Below are positions 48,515-55,774 of a DNA stretch of 64,000 nt, piece by piece. The notes under the pieces were generated by a model. It made no database searches. It was given only the letters and a program-made list of their open reading frames with translations, and was not told where the DNA came from. How positions within the stretch are numbered: the first letter of the stretch is position 1; each line of letters opens with the position of its first letter. Made by a program: the position numbers and the translations under genes. Source of the stretch: a virus. The DNA is taken from IMG/VR virus record IMGVR_UViG_3300031884_000002, positions 62,001 through 126,000 of that record; one strand, written 5' to 3'.

Positions 48515-48889
48515 ATGAGTGATTTCAAAGTAATAGAAAAAGCGTTTCCGAGCAGAGAACCTGAAAGTGGTATTCCACCAGAAACAAGATGGATTATTGT
48601 TGATGCCAACGACAAACTTTTGGATGATGCTGGTGGTTATGGATACAAAACCAAACAGAATGCTTTGAAAGCGGGTTGGTATAAGTTTCAAGGTGGTAAA
48701 AACAAGATTGACGAAATCAAATCGTGGTGGAAACAGAATAAAGCATTCTCACGAAGATTGAATAGATTTCAGGAAGATAACTTCAAAGAGATTGCTTACA
48801 ACCAAATCAACTTTGAAGAAGAGACAGTCAAAATTGCCAAAGAAATGAACATTGACGGGTTTGAAGTAAAGTTTTTGAAGTATTTATGA
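48515..48889 (+). CDS. Hypothetical cargo protein, 124 aa
   Basis: Start at ATG 48515 (MSDFKVIEKAFPSREPESG). Contains WIIVDANDKLLDDAGGYGYK and a helical C-terminus. Its stop overlaps tnpA by ATGA, so it is co-translated with the transposase. Function unknown. Confidence 0.6.
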   Translation: MSDFKVIEKAFPSREPESGIPPETRWIIVDANDKLLDDAGGYGYKTKQNALKAGWYKFQGGKNKIDEIKSWWKQNKAFSRRLNRFQEDNFKEIAYNQINFEEETVKIAKEMNIDGFEVKFLKYL

Positions 48890-49269
48890 GCCATAGCAAG
48901 TATCTGCTCCAATTCCATTTAGTTTTTTCAACTAAATATCGTAAAAAGATATTGTCGGGAGCATTGAGTGATGACTTGAAGCAGATTATGTATGATATTG
49001 CTAATGAGAAGGATATTATCATCAAAGCAATGGAGACGGACGATGACCACATACACCTAATGGTTGACTATCCTCCTACAAAGTCGGTATTAGAAATGAT
49101 GAATAACTTCAAGTCCATTTCAACATTTAGAATATACAAAAAACATAGAGCATTTCTCAAAGGGCATTATTGGAAGGAAAATACTCTATTCTCTGATGGA
49201 TACTTCGTTTGTTCCATTGGGGAAGCATCTCCAGAAACAATCAAAAAATACATACAAACTCAGGGATAA
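48886..49269 (+). CDS. tnpA: IS200/IS605 Y1 transposase TnpA
   Basis: A 127-aa protein: LLQFHLVFSTKYRKKILSG, the HUH motif in DDDHIHLMVDY, and the catalytic tyrosine in SPETIKKYIQTQG. Y1 transposases move single-stranded DNA at short end hairpins, which are visible on both sides. Length is slightly short of the usual 130-150 aa. Confidence 0.88.
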   Translation: MSHSKYLLQFHLVFSTKYRKKILSGALSDDLKQIMYDIANEKDIIIKAMETDDDHIHLMVDYPPTKSVLEMMNNFKSISTFRIYKKHRAFLKGHYWKENTLFSDGYFVCSIGEASPETIKKYIQTQG

Positions 49270-49387
49270 GTTATCGTTGCTCCTCCCCTACCCTAAAGGG
49301 ATAGGGGTTTCCGCAACGATAGATAATATGAAATGTACTAAAGTTTTAGGGTTGACAAATAGAAAATAATCTATAAACTGTGGCAAT

Positions 49388-49720
49388 ATGAAAGATAAAG
49401 AACCAATTTACATGAAGTATTTTACGTATAACTTTTTACTTATGTTGTTAGAAAAAGAATTGGAAGACGCACACAAGTTATATTTAAAAGCACATGATAT
49501 GATTGGAGAACTTGAAGTTAAAGAAGATTTATATGGATTTCCAGTAACTCGAACTTATGACCCTCATAAAGATAAACGAGCAAGCGACCAATTATATATA
49601 TCATTTCAAGCCAGAACAAAGGTTATAAATGATATGAAAAAACAATTAGGGTTTGCATATTCAAAAGCGGCACATCCTAATATGATTAAAGAGAAAGGAT
49701 TTTTTCCTACTTATGAATAA
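49388..49720 (+). CDS. Hypothetical helical protein, 110 aa
   Basis: A 110-aa mostly helical protein (LMLLEKELEDAHKLYLKAHD). A promoter-like TTGACA (49352-49357) and TAAACT (49374-49379) precede it. Function unknown. Confidence 0.6.
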   Translation: MKDKEPIYMKYFTYNFLLMLLEKELEDAHKLYLKAHDMIGELEVKEDLYGFPVTRTYDPHKDKRASDQLYISFQARTKVINDMKKQLGFAYSKAAHPNMIKEKGFFPTYE

Positions 49721-49946
49721 GCGACGAATATTTAGCGACGAATATATTGATAAAGAAATTGCTAAAATTGATGCCATACATGAACGTTCTAATGTAATTT
49801 GTAATTACCCTAACTGCTTAATAGATGGTCTTCTTTCTTTTCAGAAAAAAGAAATAGATGAATATATTAAACATAGAGTTGATGTTTCGTATGTTGATGG
49901 ATTTTGGGCTGGATGGTCTTTGAGAGACGGATATAAATATGAATAA
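49713..49946 (+). CDS. Hypothetical protein, 77 aa
   Basis: A 77-aa protein (IFSDEYIDKEIAKIDAIHER ... YVDGFWAGWSLRDGYKYE). The end GFWAGW..R.G is a weak RMF-like pattern. Overlaps both neighbours by 8 nt. Confidence 0.55.
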   Translation: MNKRRIFSDEYIDKEIAKIDAIHERSNVICNYPNCLIDGLLSFQKKEIDEYIKHRVDVSYVDGFWAGWSLRDGYKYE

Positions 49947-50424
49947 TTATAGCGATAAAATATTAGAAATAGCGACGAAAGCGCACGACGGTCAATATAG
50001 AAAATATGGATGTCGTTTACCATATATAACTCATCCGATTGCAGTTGCAAATATTTCAGAGGAAATCTTAAAAAACGAACTTAAAAGTTCAATTATGCTG
50101 GAATCTGAAATAAATGAAAATATTGAAATTATTCGCAGTATTGCATATCTTCACGATACAATTGAAGACACGAATCTTACAGAATTAGAATTGATTCGTG
50201 ATATTCAGCCGCTTACTTCACATTATCAATTTATAGTTAATAATGTAATGTATTTAACAAAATCAAATAAAGATTTTGATTTATTTATTTATTTGGATAA
50301 TATTAAATCTAACCTATTTTCCAGAATAGTTAAACTGGCGGATTTACAACATAATATGTCCGATTTGAAAGTTCAAAAGAAATTAGATTATTATAAACTT
50401 GTTAGATTTTATTTAAATAATTAA
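49939..50424 (+). CDS. MESH1/SpoT-type HD hydrolase of (p)ppGpp
   Basis: A 161-aa protein with the order of motifs of small alarmone hydrolases: ATKAHDGQYRKYG, YITHPIAVANI, IAYLHDTIEDTNLTELEL (HD) and VKLADLQHNMSDLK. Metal-binding His, His-Asp and Asp are in place. These enzymes split ppGpp to GDP and pyrophosphate, and could keep the host from mounting a stringent response. A general HD nucleotidase is possible. Confidence 0.8.
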   Translation: MNNYSDKILEIATKAHDGQYRKYGCRLPYITHPIAVANISEEILKNELKSSIMLESEINENIEIIRSIAYLHDTIEDTNLTELELIRDIQPLTSHYQFIVNNVMYLTKSNKDFDLFIYLDNIKSNLFSRIVKLADLQHNMSDLKVQKKLDYYKLVRFYLNN

Positions 50425-50429
50425 AATGA

Positions 50430-50681
50430 ATGTGATTAAATCCACATTTGCTTCTTTAATGACACACCAGTGATGGAGTAATATATACGATGAAGGGTGA
50501 AGTGTTAGATGATAAACAAATTATTATTTAATGACACAAATATGGTTTATATGTAAGTCCATAATTATCAAATGTGTTAGATGATAAACAAATTATTATT
50601 TAATGACACAACGTAAACGGAACCGTCAGGCGACAGCAACACCGAGTGTTAGATGATAAACAAATTATTATTTAATGACAC
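50430..50681 (-). CRISPR. CRISPR array 2: three 36-bp repeats plus a degenerate repeat
   Basis: Identical 36-bp repeats begin at 50502, 50574 and 50646. A degenerate copy (50430-50465) keeps TTTAATGACAC at its end. All three spacers (50466-50501, 50538-50573, 50610-50645) are exactly 36 bp and unrelated. On the plus strand the repeat starts GTGTTAGATGATAAAC and ends TATTTAATGACAC. As in array 1 the worn copy is at the low-coordinate end. No cas gene is adjacent and the repeat is unrelated in sequence to array 1. Confidence 0.85.
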
Positions 50682-50703
50682 AAAGAGAAGTGTGATTTTG
50701 ATA

Positions 50704-50731
50704 TTGACAATCAATCAGATTAGGATATAAT
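50704..50731 (+). promoter_or_regulatory. Promoter for the 85-aa gene
   Basis: TTGACA (50704-50709) and TATAAT (50726-50731), 16-bp spacer. Because the -10 box covers the ATG at 50730, translation must start later (50742). Confidence 0.75.
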
Positions 50732-50741
50732 GTTAAACATT

Positions 50742-50999
50742 ATGAATATACATCTCCTTATAGGACAACGAAAAGAAAAATATGACGGAGAATATGCTCC
50801 TGAAGTATTGGAAGCGATGGATGAATATGGGTATAATGAAAATCCATTTTGTTGGTTAAATGAAAAATTAAAAGAATACCAAGATACTAATGAGTTTGAA
50901 GCAGTTAAAATCATAACTATTATGGTGCCGCATTCGGAAATTATGAAACAACTAATACCAAATGACAAACCAATTACTGCGGCAATAGTTAATCCTTGA
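50742..50999 (+). CDS. Hypothetical protein, 85 aa
   Basis: Start at ATG 50742 (MNIHLLIGQRKEKYDGEYAP). Mixed alpha/beta protein with EFEAVKIITIMVPHSEI. Function unknown; next to array 2 but not Cas-like. Confidence 0.6.
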   Translation: MNIHLLIGQRKEKYDGEYAPEVLEAMDEYGYNENPFCWLNEKLKEYQDTNEFEAVKIITIMVPHSEIMKQLIPNDKPITAAIVNP

Positions 51000-51023
51000 C
51001 ATTTTATAAAACTCCTATATACT
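50996..51023 (+). promoter_or_regulatory. Promoter for the 70-aa membrane protein
   Basis: TTGACA (50996-51001) and TATACT (51018-51023), 16-bp spacer. Confidence 0.75.
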
Positions 51024-51032
51024 TCTATTACT

Positions 51033-51245
51033 ATGAAAAAACTAAGTGCGATTATTTACTCTATATTCTGTATAGCCGTGGCAATGGTAGGTTATAACAT
51101 TAACGTTGCGGCAAATAGTAACTGGCCATTATTCTGGTCGATTATGGATTATATTTTCACTCCTATTACTATTGCTAAATGGATGATTTGTCAACAACTC
51201 AACATATCCATAATCAAACATACCTTTGCGTTTTTCTTCAATTAA
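51033..51245 (+). CDS. Membrane protein, 70 aa
   Basis: A 70-aa protein with two hydrophobic segments (LSAIIYSIFCIAVAMVGYNI and FWSIMDYIFTPITIAKWMI). Function unknown. Confidence 0.6.
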   Translation: MKKLSAIIYSIFCIAVAMVGYNINVAANSNWPLFWSIMDYIFTPITIAKWMICQQLNISIIKHTFAFFFN

Positions 51246-51253
51246 ACTTCTCC

Positions 51254-51281
51254 TTGACTTCAATTCTATAATCACTATAAT
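51254..51281 (+). promoter_or_regulatory. Promoter for the 45-aa gene and PARP-like gene
   Basis: TTGACT (51254-51259) and TATAAT (51276-51281), 16-bp spacer. Confidence 0.75.
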
Positions 51282-51287
51282 GTGGTT

Positions 51288-51425
51288 ATGACAAAAAAAA
51301 TAAAATTAAAGTTTAAAGGAAATAGATTTTCACAAGCATTTGAGTTTTTACGCAATTCATTACAAATCCTTTTTACTGGTAAAACTTCAATTGAAGTTAA
51401 CTTAGAATTAACAAAAAATATATAA
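51288..51425 (+). CDS. Small basic protein, 45 aa
   Basis: A 45-aa protein (MTKKIKLKFKGNRFSQAFEF ... IEVNLELTKNI). It ends 4 nt before the PARP-like start and shares its promoter. Function unknown. Confidence 0.55.
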   Translation: MTKKIKLKFKGNRFSQAFEFLRNSLQILFTGKTSIEVNLELTKNI

Positions 51426-51429
51426 TACT

Positions 51430-52704
51430 ATGAGTAACTTAATTAAAGAAGCGAGATTGATCTTTTTGGAGCAAAACGACGAAACTAATTCGTATAAATG
51501 GTGGAATGCTCAACTATATGATGATGGAAAAGTAAAAATTCAATATGCGAGGGTCGGTGCGGAGCACCCTCAAAGCGGAGAATGGGATGGTGGCGAGAAA
51601 TATTTTAACAAGAAAGTGTCTGAAAAATTAAAAAAAGGCTATGTAGAACAAAAAACCATTGGGTCGGCAACTGCTTCATCCACTCCATCAGTTACGGTGA
51701 AAAACTCCGATTTATTAGAAATTGCCAAGAAACAAATTATTAAAACTTCCAATCCAATTCTTGAGCGTTTAATTAAACGCTTGGTAGATTCTAATATTCA
51801 TAAGATTACCAGTAGCACTCAAATTACATATAATTCAACTACTGGATTATTTAGTACACCACTCGGATTAATCGATAAATATGGAATAGATGAGGCCCGT
51901 TTAATATTAGCCGACATATCAACTTTAGTAAATCAAAACAGGTTTAATAATGAATTTAATAAACTAGTATTTAAATATCTTACTATAATACCTCAAAGTT
52001 TAGGTATGAAAAAAATCCAGCCAATAACTATAATTCCTAATAATGAGGCTTTACAAGAACAATTAGACATCTTAGATTCTTTAAGTGCGTCATATCAAGC
52101 ACTTCAACCAACTTCTCAATCTTTACCGCAAAATCAGACAACAGAGGAAGTATTTAAAGTTAATTTAGATATATTAAATGATAATAATGAAAGATCTAGG
52201 CTTAATAATTTTTTTGAAAAATCAAAGAAGTCAATGCATGGATATGATAATATTAGAGTAAAGGAAATGTATAAAGTTGATATTAACACAATGACTTCAA
52301 ACTTTTTACACACTGATCCAAACATAGTGGAAACCTTCCACGGAAGTTCAATGGCAAACGTTCTTTCAATATTGAAAAGTGGATTAAAAATTAATCCTCC
52401 ATCTACAGCAGCCATAGCCGGAAAATTATTCGATAATGGAATTTATGGGTCGGTTAATAGTACAAAAAGTTTAGGATATTGTTTAAACAAATGGTCTCAA
52501 GGTGGAGTAGGTGATGCAGCATTTTTATTTATATGCTCATTCGCAATGGGTAAAACATATACCACTACGGCATATGGATGTAAACGTCCGACTAATTATG
52601 ATAGTATTTGGGCCAAGGCTTCTTCAAATAGATTGAAAAACGATGAATTAATTGTTTATTCTGAAAATAGAGTAAAAATCAATTATTTATTAGAGTGTAA
52701 ATAA
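51430..52704 (+). CDS. PARP1-like poly(ADP-ribose) polymerase with WGR domain
   Basis: A 424-aa protein in the PARP1 domain order. Residues 10-73 are a WGR-type domain (WWNAQLYDDGKVKIQYARVG; the W-G of WGR is Y-A). Residues about 88-230 match the helical regulatory domain (TGLFSTPLGLIDKYGIDEAR). Residues about 275-424 are the catalytic domain: FHGSSMANVLSILKSGLKI with the NAD-binding His, AGKLFDNGIYGSVNSTKSLGYC with the Tyr, and NDELIVYSENRVKINYLLE with the catalytic Glu, so the H-Y-E triad is present. It would transfer ADP-ribose from NAD+, possibly on sensing DNA breaks. PARPs are rare in bacteria and phages. Confidence 0.85.
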   Translation: MSNLIKEARLIFLEQNDETNSYKWWNAQLYDDGKVKIQYARVGAEHPQSGEWDGGEKYFNKKVSEKLKKGYVEQKTIGSATASSTPSVTVKNSDLLEIAKKQIIKTSNPILERLIKRLVDSNIHKITSSTQITYNSTTGLFSTPLGLIDKYGIDEARLILADISTLVNQNRFNNEFNKLVFKYLTIIPQSLGMKKIQPITIIPNNEALQEQLDILDSLSASYQALQPTSQSLPQNQTTEEVFKVNLDILNDNNERSRLNNFFEKSKKSMHGYDNIRVKEMYKVDINTMTSNFLHTDPNIVETFHGSSMANVLSILKSGLKINPPSTAAIAGKLFDNGIYGSVNSTKSLGYCLNKWSQGGVGDAAFLFICSFAMGKTYTTTAYGCKRPTNYDSIWAKASSNRLKNDELIVYSENRVKINYLLECK

Positions 52705-52727
52705 TTAGAATTATTCGTCAAGTGTTA

Positions 52728-52737
52728 GATATTTATA
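52728..52737 (+). promoter_or_regulatory. GATATTTATA element before the LAGLIDADG gene
   Basis: Variant of the endonuclease-associated decamer, 25 nt before the ATG at 52763. Confidence 0.4.
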
Positions 52738-52762
52738 GTTAGAATATTAACCATTGAAGGAT

Positions 52763-53614
52763 ATGAATAAAAAACAATTTACTAAAGATACATCACCATT
52801 TCCATTATTAAATAATAAAGAATGGCTATATCAGAAATATTTAGTTGAAAAATTAAATACAGAAAAAATTGCCAAGTTAGTAGGCTGTGCGAACGGAGCA
52901 ACGATTAGTAGAAATCTTAAAAAATTTAATATTCCGATGCGAAGTTATAGTGAACGTAAACGCAATGCTAATGTTAATTATTTAAAACTAAATATGCCAG
53001 TAATCAATGGATCTCTTCTAGGAGATGCGTTTATTACTAAACAACGTATAAAAAATGGAAGTTGTGGAATATCCAAACGAAATATCCATTATAATCATCT
53101 ATTATATTTTGCCTCTAAAATATTGACAAAAATCCCAGAATCAAGAATTTTTGGTCCATATGAATCTTCTACAAACCTAACTCCAAATGGAAAGCCAGTA
53201 TATTTTCTAAATACATTTAAATTACCAGAAATAGCCGAATTGCGAAATAAATGGTATCCGAATGGAATCAAGATTATACCGAAAGATATTGTTTTAACAA
53301 AGGAAAGTTTATTACATTGGTTTTTGGATGATGGATATTCATATTTTTACAAACAGCGGTACAAAACAACCGAGTATAAATATACACGAGTATTTTTTTG
53401 CACAAATAATTTTACAAAAAAAGATTTAGAATGGTTATGTGTAAAATTAAAGAACGAATTTAATCTTAAATTTACACTATCAAAGAAAGGAATTCGAAAA
53501 GATGGAACTCAGTCATATTTATTAAAACTAAGTGATACTCAAGTAGAAGAATTTTTTAAACTTATAGGGAAATGTCCCGTAAAAGAGTTAGAATATAAAT
53601 GGAAAATTGTTTAA
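52763..53614 (+). CDS. LAGLIDADG homing endonuclease
   Basis: Start at ATG 52763 (MNKKQFTKDTSPFPLLNN). An N-terminal HTH (KIAKLVGCANGATISRNLKK) precedes two LAGLIDADG-type helices: INGSLLGDAFIT and LLHWFLDDGYS. The C-terminal half includes FTKKDLEWLCVKLKNEF and LKLSDTQVEEFFKLIG, as in the LAGLIDADG_2 family. A monomeric DNA endonuclease; behaves as an inserted gene between promoters. Confidence 0.85.
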   Translation: MNKKQFTKDTSPFPLLNNKEWLYQKYLVEKLNTEKIAKLVGCANGATISRNLKKFNIPMRSYSERKRNANVNYLKLNMPVINGSLLGDAFITKQRIKNGSCGISKRNIHYNHLLYFASKILTKIPESRIFGPYESSTNLTPNGKPVYFLNTFKLPEIAELRNKWYPNGIKIIPKDIVLTKESLLHWFLDDGYSYFYKQRYKTTEYKYTRVFFCTNNFTKKDLEWLCVKLKNEFNLKFTLSKKGIRKDGTQSYLLKLSDTQVEEFFKLIGKCPVKELEYKWKIV

Positions 53615-53617
53615 TAC

Positions 53618-53645
53618 TTGACTTTTTATAAATCTTCGATATACT
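53618..53645 (+). promoter_or_regulatory. Promoter for the 53.6-54.9 kb operon
   Basis: TTGACT (53618-53623) and TATACT (53640-53645), 16-bp spacer. Confidence 0.75.
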
Positions 53646-53651
53646 CATAAG

Positions 53652-53906
53652 ATGAAAATACAAGTTACTCGAACATTTGAGCCGATTACTAAAATAGTAG
53701 AGGATTGTCACGAATGTCCCTATTTTTGGAAAGATAATGACGGACAAATGACACTGCAAATGTGCGCCCATCCTAAGTTTGGAACGGGTGGATATGATAA
53801 TGTTATTCCGGACCTTAGAAGGCAATGGGAGAAAGATTATAAAAATAAAATATCAAATAGATGTCCGTATCGAATACTTCAATCTACACTAATGATAGCA
53901 AGTTAA
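53652..53906 (+). CDS. Small zinc-binding protein, 84 aa
   Basis: An 84-aa protein with cysteines spaced CHECPYF ... CAHP ... CPYR, probably one zinc site. Function unknown. Confidence 0.6.
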   Translation: MKIQVTRTFEPITKIVEDCHECPYFWKDNDGQMTLQMCAHPKFGTGGYDNVIPDLRRQWEKDYKNKISNRCPYRILQSTLMIAS

Positions 53907-53910
53907 AATT

Positions 53911-54141
53911 ATGAAATCTATTTATGATAAACTATATCGTGGACCTATCTTTAAAAGATGGTTCCGCAATTGGTATGTTTTAGAAAAGGGAAAGGGATAT
54001 AGTACCAATTATACATATGGTAATTGGTATGATGCTACTTTTAATGAGGGCTGTGTATTTGGTCCTTTTTGGAGTGAAAATAGTGTAAAATGTGCCGCAA
54101 TGGAAGCAAATAACCAAAATTATCACAGTATGTTTTCATAA
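53911..54141 (+). CDS. Hypothetical protein, 76 aa
   Basis: A 76-aa aromatic-rich protein (FKRWFRNWYVLEKGKGYSTN; FGPFWSENSVKCAAMEANNQ). No family recognised. Confidence 0.6.
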   Translation: MKSIYDKLYRGPIFKRWFRNWYVLEKGKGYSTNYTYGNWYDATFNEGCVFGPFWSENSVKCAAMEANNQNYHSMFS

Positions 54142-54143
54142 TT

Positions 54144-54236
54144 ATGAAATGTTTATTTGGACATAAATTAGGAAAAATAGACGGCGACTTCCAATATTGT
54201 ATTAAATGTGGAGAAAAAAGAGTAAAATGGATATGA
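54144..54236 (+). CDS. Tiny zinc-knuckle protein, 30 aa
   Basis: A 30-aa protein MKCLFGHKLGKIDGDFQYCIKCG...: Cys/His at the start and CxxC near the end fit a single zinc site, as in DUF1660-type phage peptides. Stop overlaps the next gene by ATGA. Confidence 0.55.
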   Translation: MKCLFGHKLGKIDGDFQYCIKCGEKRVKWI

Positions 54237-54448
54237 AATCATTCAATGAATATTTTAAGGGTAAAATCGATATTTATTTCGACGAGGCTATTATAAATGA
54301 AGAAATATATAATAAACTTCGTGCTGAGTTTATATCACAAGGAATATCAATGGCAGCATCAACGGTTGCTTTAAGTGGATTGGAGTTTCCATATGCTATT
54401 CGTGACGCATTACAATTAGAAATAAATGAGTTAAAAAACAAATTATGA
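54233..54448 (+). CDS. Hypothetical protein, 71 aa
   Basis: Start at ATG 54233 (MKSFNEYFKGKIDIYFDEAI), overlapping the previous stop by ATGA. Helical; function unknown. Confidence 0.6.
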   Translation: MKSFNEYFKGKIDIYFDEAIINEEIYNKLRAEFISQGISMAASTVALSGLEFPYAIRDALQLEINELKNKL

Positions 54449-54921
54449 GTACAAGTTATAATACTTATGTTGGACCTTATATCAAAATATATAATCCTGA
54501 GTTATACACCACGATTGTTATTAAAGGATGTGCTTGGAATAAATGTGAAAAATATAAAATATTGTCACATAGCAATTATTGTTCTATGTGTGGAAATCCT
54601 ATCATTGAAGTGGAAGTTCCATCTATAACAAAAAAGATTAAACTTAATGTATATACCGAATTAAATGAAAAACTATATAATCCATATACAGAATATTCTC
54701 CTAAACATTTAAAAGATTATGATATTTATATTCCAAATATCAAAGGATATGGATACCATCCTACAGACGAAACTTATGAGTTTGAAATGATTGATGGTGA
54801 TATTCATAATGTATTATGTAATTTTAATATGTCAATGGAAGATGAAATCATCATATTAAAAAAGAAGTTTGGAATACCAAATGTCAAAACTCAATATGGC
54901 GTACTTGGATATTTAACTTGA
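54445..54921 (+). CDS. Hypothetical zinc protein, 158 aa
   Basis: A 158-aa protein with CAWNKCEKYKI ... YCSMCGNPI (zinc ribbon) and a C-terminal domain with EFEMIDGDIHNVLC. Overlaps its neighbour by ATGA. Function unknown. Confidence 0.6.
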   Translation: MSTSYNTYVGPYIKIYNPELYTTIVIKGCAWNKCEKYKILSHSNYCSMCGNPIIEVEVPSITKKIKLNVYTELNEKLYNPYTEYSPKHLKDYDIYIPNIKGYGYHPTDETYEFEMIDGDIHNVLCNFNMSMEDEIIILKKKFGIPNVKTQYGVLGYLT

Positions 54922-54945
54922 CTTCCAATCTATCATCTATATACT
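54918..54945 (+). promoter_or_regulatory. Promoter for the 204-aa gene
   Basis: TTGACT (54918-54923) and TATACT (54940-54945), 16-bp spacer, with a short A-rich leader before the ATG at 54978. Confidence 0.75.
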
Positions 54946-54977
54946 TCTTAACGTAACAATTAACAAATAATAAAATT

Positions 54978-55592
54978 ATGTGTGATAAAAACTCAAATCT
55001 AAACAAGGCAATCTTGACTCAAGTTCAAGAGTTTGCCAATAACTCAACCACGTTCTCAATCCACGATACTACTGTGGCATTGCGAAATAAGGCAAATGCT
55101 GGCAATCTTAATCTGCCAGAGTTTGAAAATCAAATTGGACAATATAAATATAACATTCCTCATAAGTCGGTGAAAACTGCATTTTTGGAATTGTTGTCCG
55201 ATGGCATTTTCGCCGAAATTGGACTTGATGTTAGTAGCCAATACAACGGAGTATATAATGAATACACCGCTACTGTGACTACTCCTACCCAACCTCCAGT
55301 CTCCATCGTAAGTTCGCCTGTGGCAAATGTTACAATTACAAATCCTCCTTTTACACCTACATCTCAATCGGTTACGGTAAATAAGAAATCCAAACAAGAA
55401 GTAGAATCTAAGGTGTCTAATTATTTGGATAGTCATACAGGGAAACAAGTTTCTATCGAACAAATCCGTGCCGCCATCAAATGTAATGGCTGGACTTGTG
55501 CCGAAATCTTGGATATTGTTAAAACTCAATATCCTAATAATACCCAACTCGGAACGAATTATTATCCTTCTAAGGAATTGGTTGTTGCTTAA
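54978..55592 (+). CDS. Hypothetical protein with two HTH-like domains, 204 aa
   Basis: A 204-aa protein. Residues 1-85 and 135-204 each look like a winged-helix-type fold (FSIHDTTVALRNKANAGNLN; KQVSIEQIRAAIKCNGWTCAEI), joined by a Pro/Thr/Val-rich linker (TPTQPPVSIVSSPVANV). Codon and base use are less AT-rich than neighbours. Possibly a regulator; no family identified. Confidence 0.5.
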   Translation: MCDKNSNLNKAILTQVQEFANNSTTFSIHDTTVALRNKANAGNLNLPEFENQIGQYKYNIPHKSVKTAFLELLSDGIFAEIGLDVSSQYNGVYNEYTATVTTPTQPPVSIVSSPVANVTITNPPFTPTSQSVTVNKKSKQEVESKVSNYLDSHTGKQVSIEQIRAAIKCNGWTCAEILDIVKTQYPNNTQLGTNYYPSKELVVA

Positions 55593-55593
55593 T

Positions 55594-55758
55594 ATGGAAA
55601 ACTCCACATTAAAAGACATAGCCATCATCGTCCCAGCAGAGTTTATTGATGATTTCTATAAAGTAATTGAAAGTGGGCTTGAACGAGCCAAACTTACAGG
55701 AGATGTTAGGAAGTCATTAAAAGAATGGTGGGAAGTTGAACGATGTTTCATTAAATAA
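55594..55758 (+). CDS. Small acidic protein, 54 aa
   Basis: Start at ATG 55594 (MENSTLKDIAIIVPAEFIDD). Amphipathic helices follow. It ends just before the IS605-type tnpB element. Function unknown. Confidence 0.55.
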   Translation: MENSTLKDIAIIVPAEFIDDFYKVIESGLERAKLTGDVRKSLKEWWEVERCFIK

Positions 55759-55774
55759 CAAAAGAAAAGAGGCT

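Larger units (their letters stand above)
46640..49325. mobile_element. IS605-type transposon with cargo genes
   Basis: tnpB (minus) and tnpA (plus) point outwards, as in IS605. Both outer ends carry the same type of hairpin: 46652-46674 (CACCTACCC-TAAA-GGGATAGGTG) and 49285-49307 (CCCCTACCC-TAAA-GGGATAGGGG), the right one extended by an 8-bp stem (49273-49280 with 49313-49320). An HNH gene and two small genes lie between. G+C is visibly higher in tnpB. Exact ends are not determined. Confidence 0.8.

Noticed and set aside
49713-49946. Calling the 77-aa protein an RMF-like factor.
   Set aside because: Only the last 15 residues resemble the pattern; too weak to annotate.
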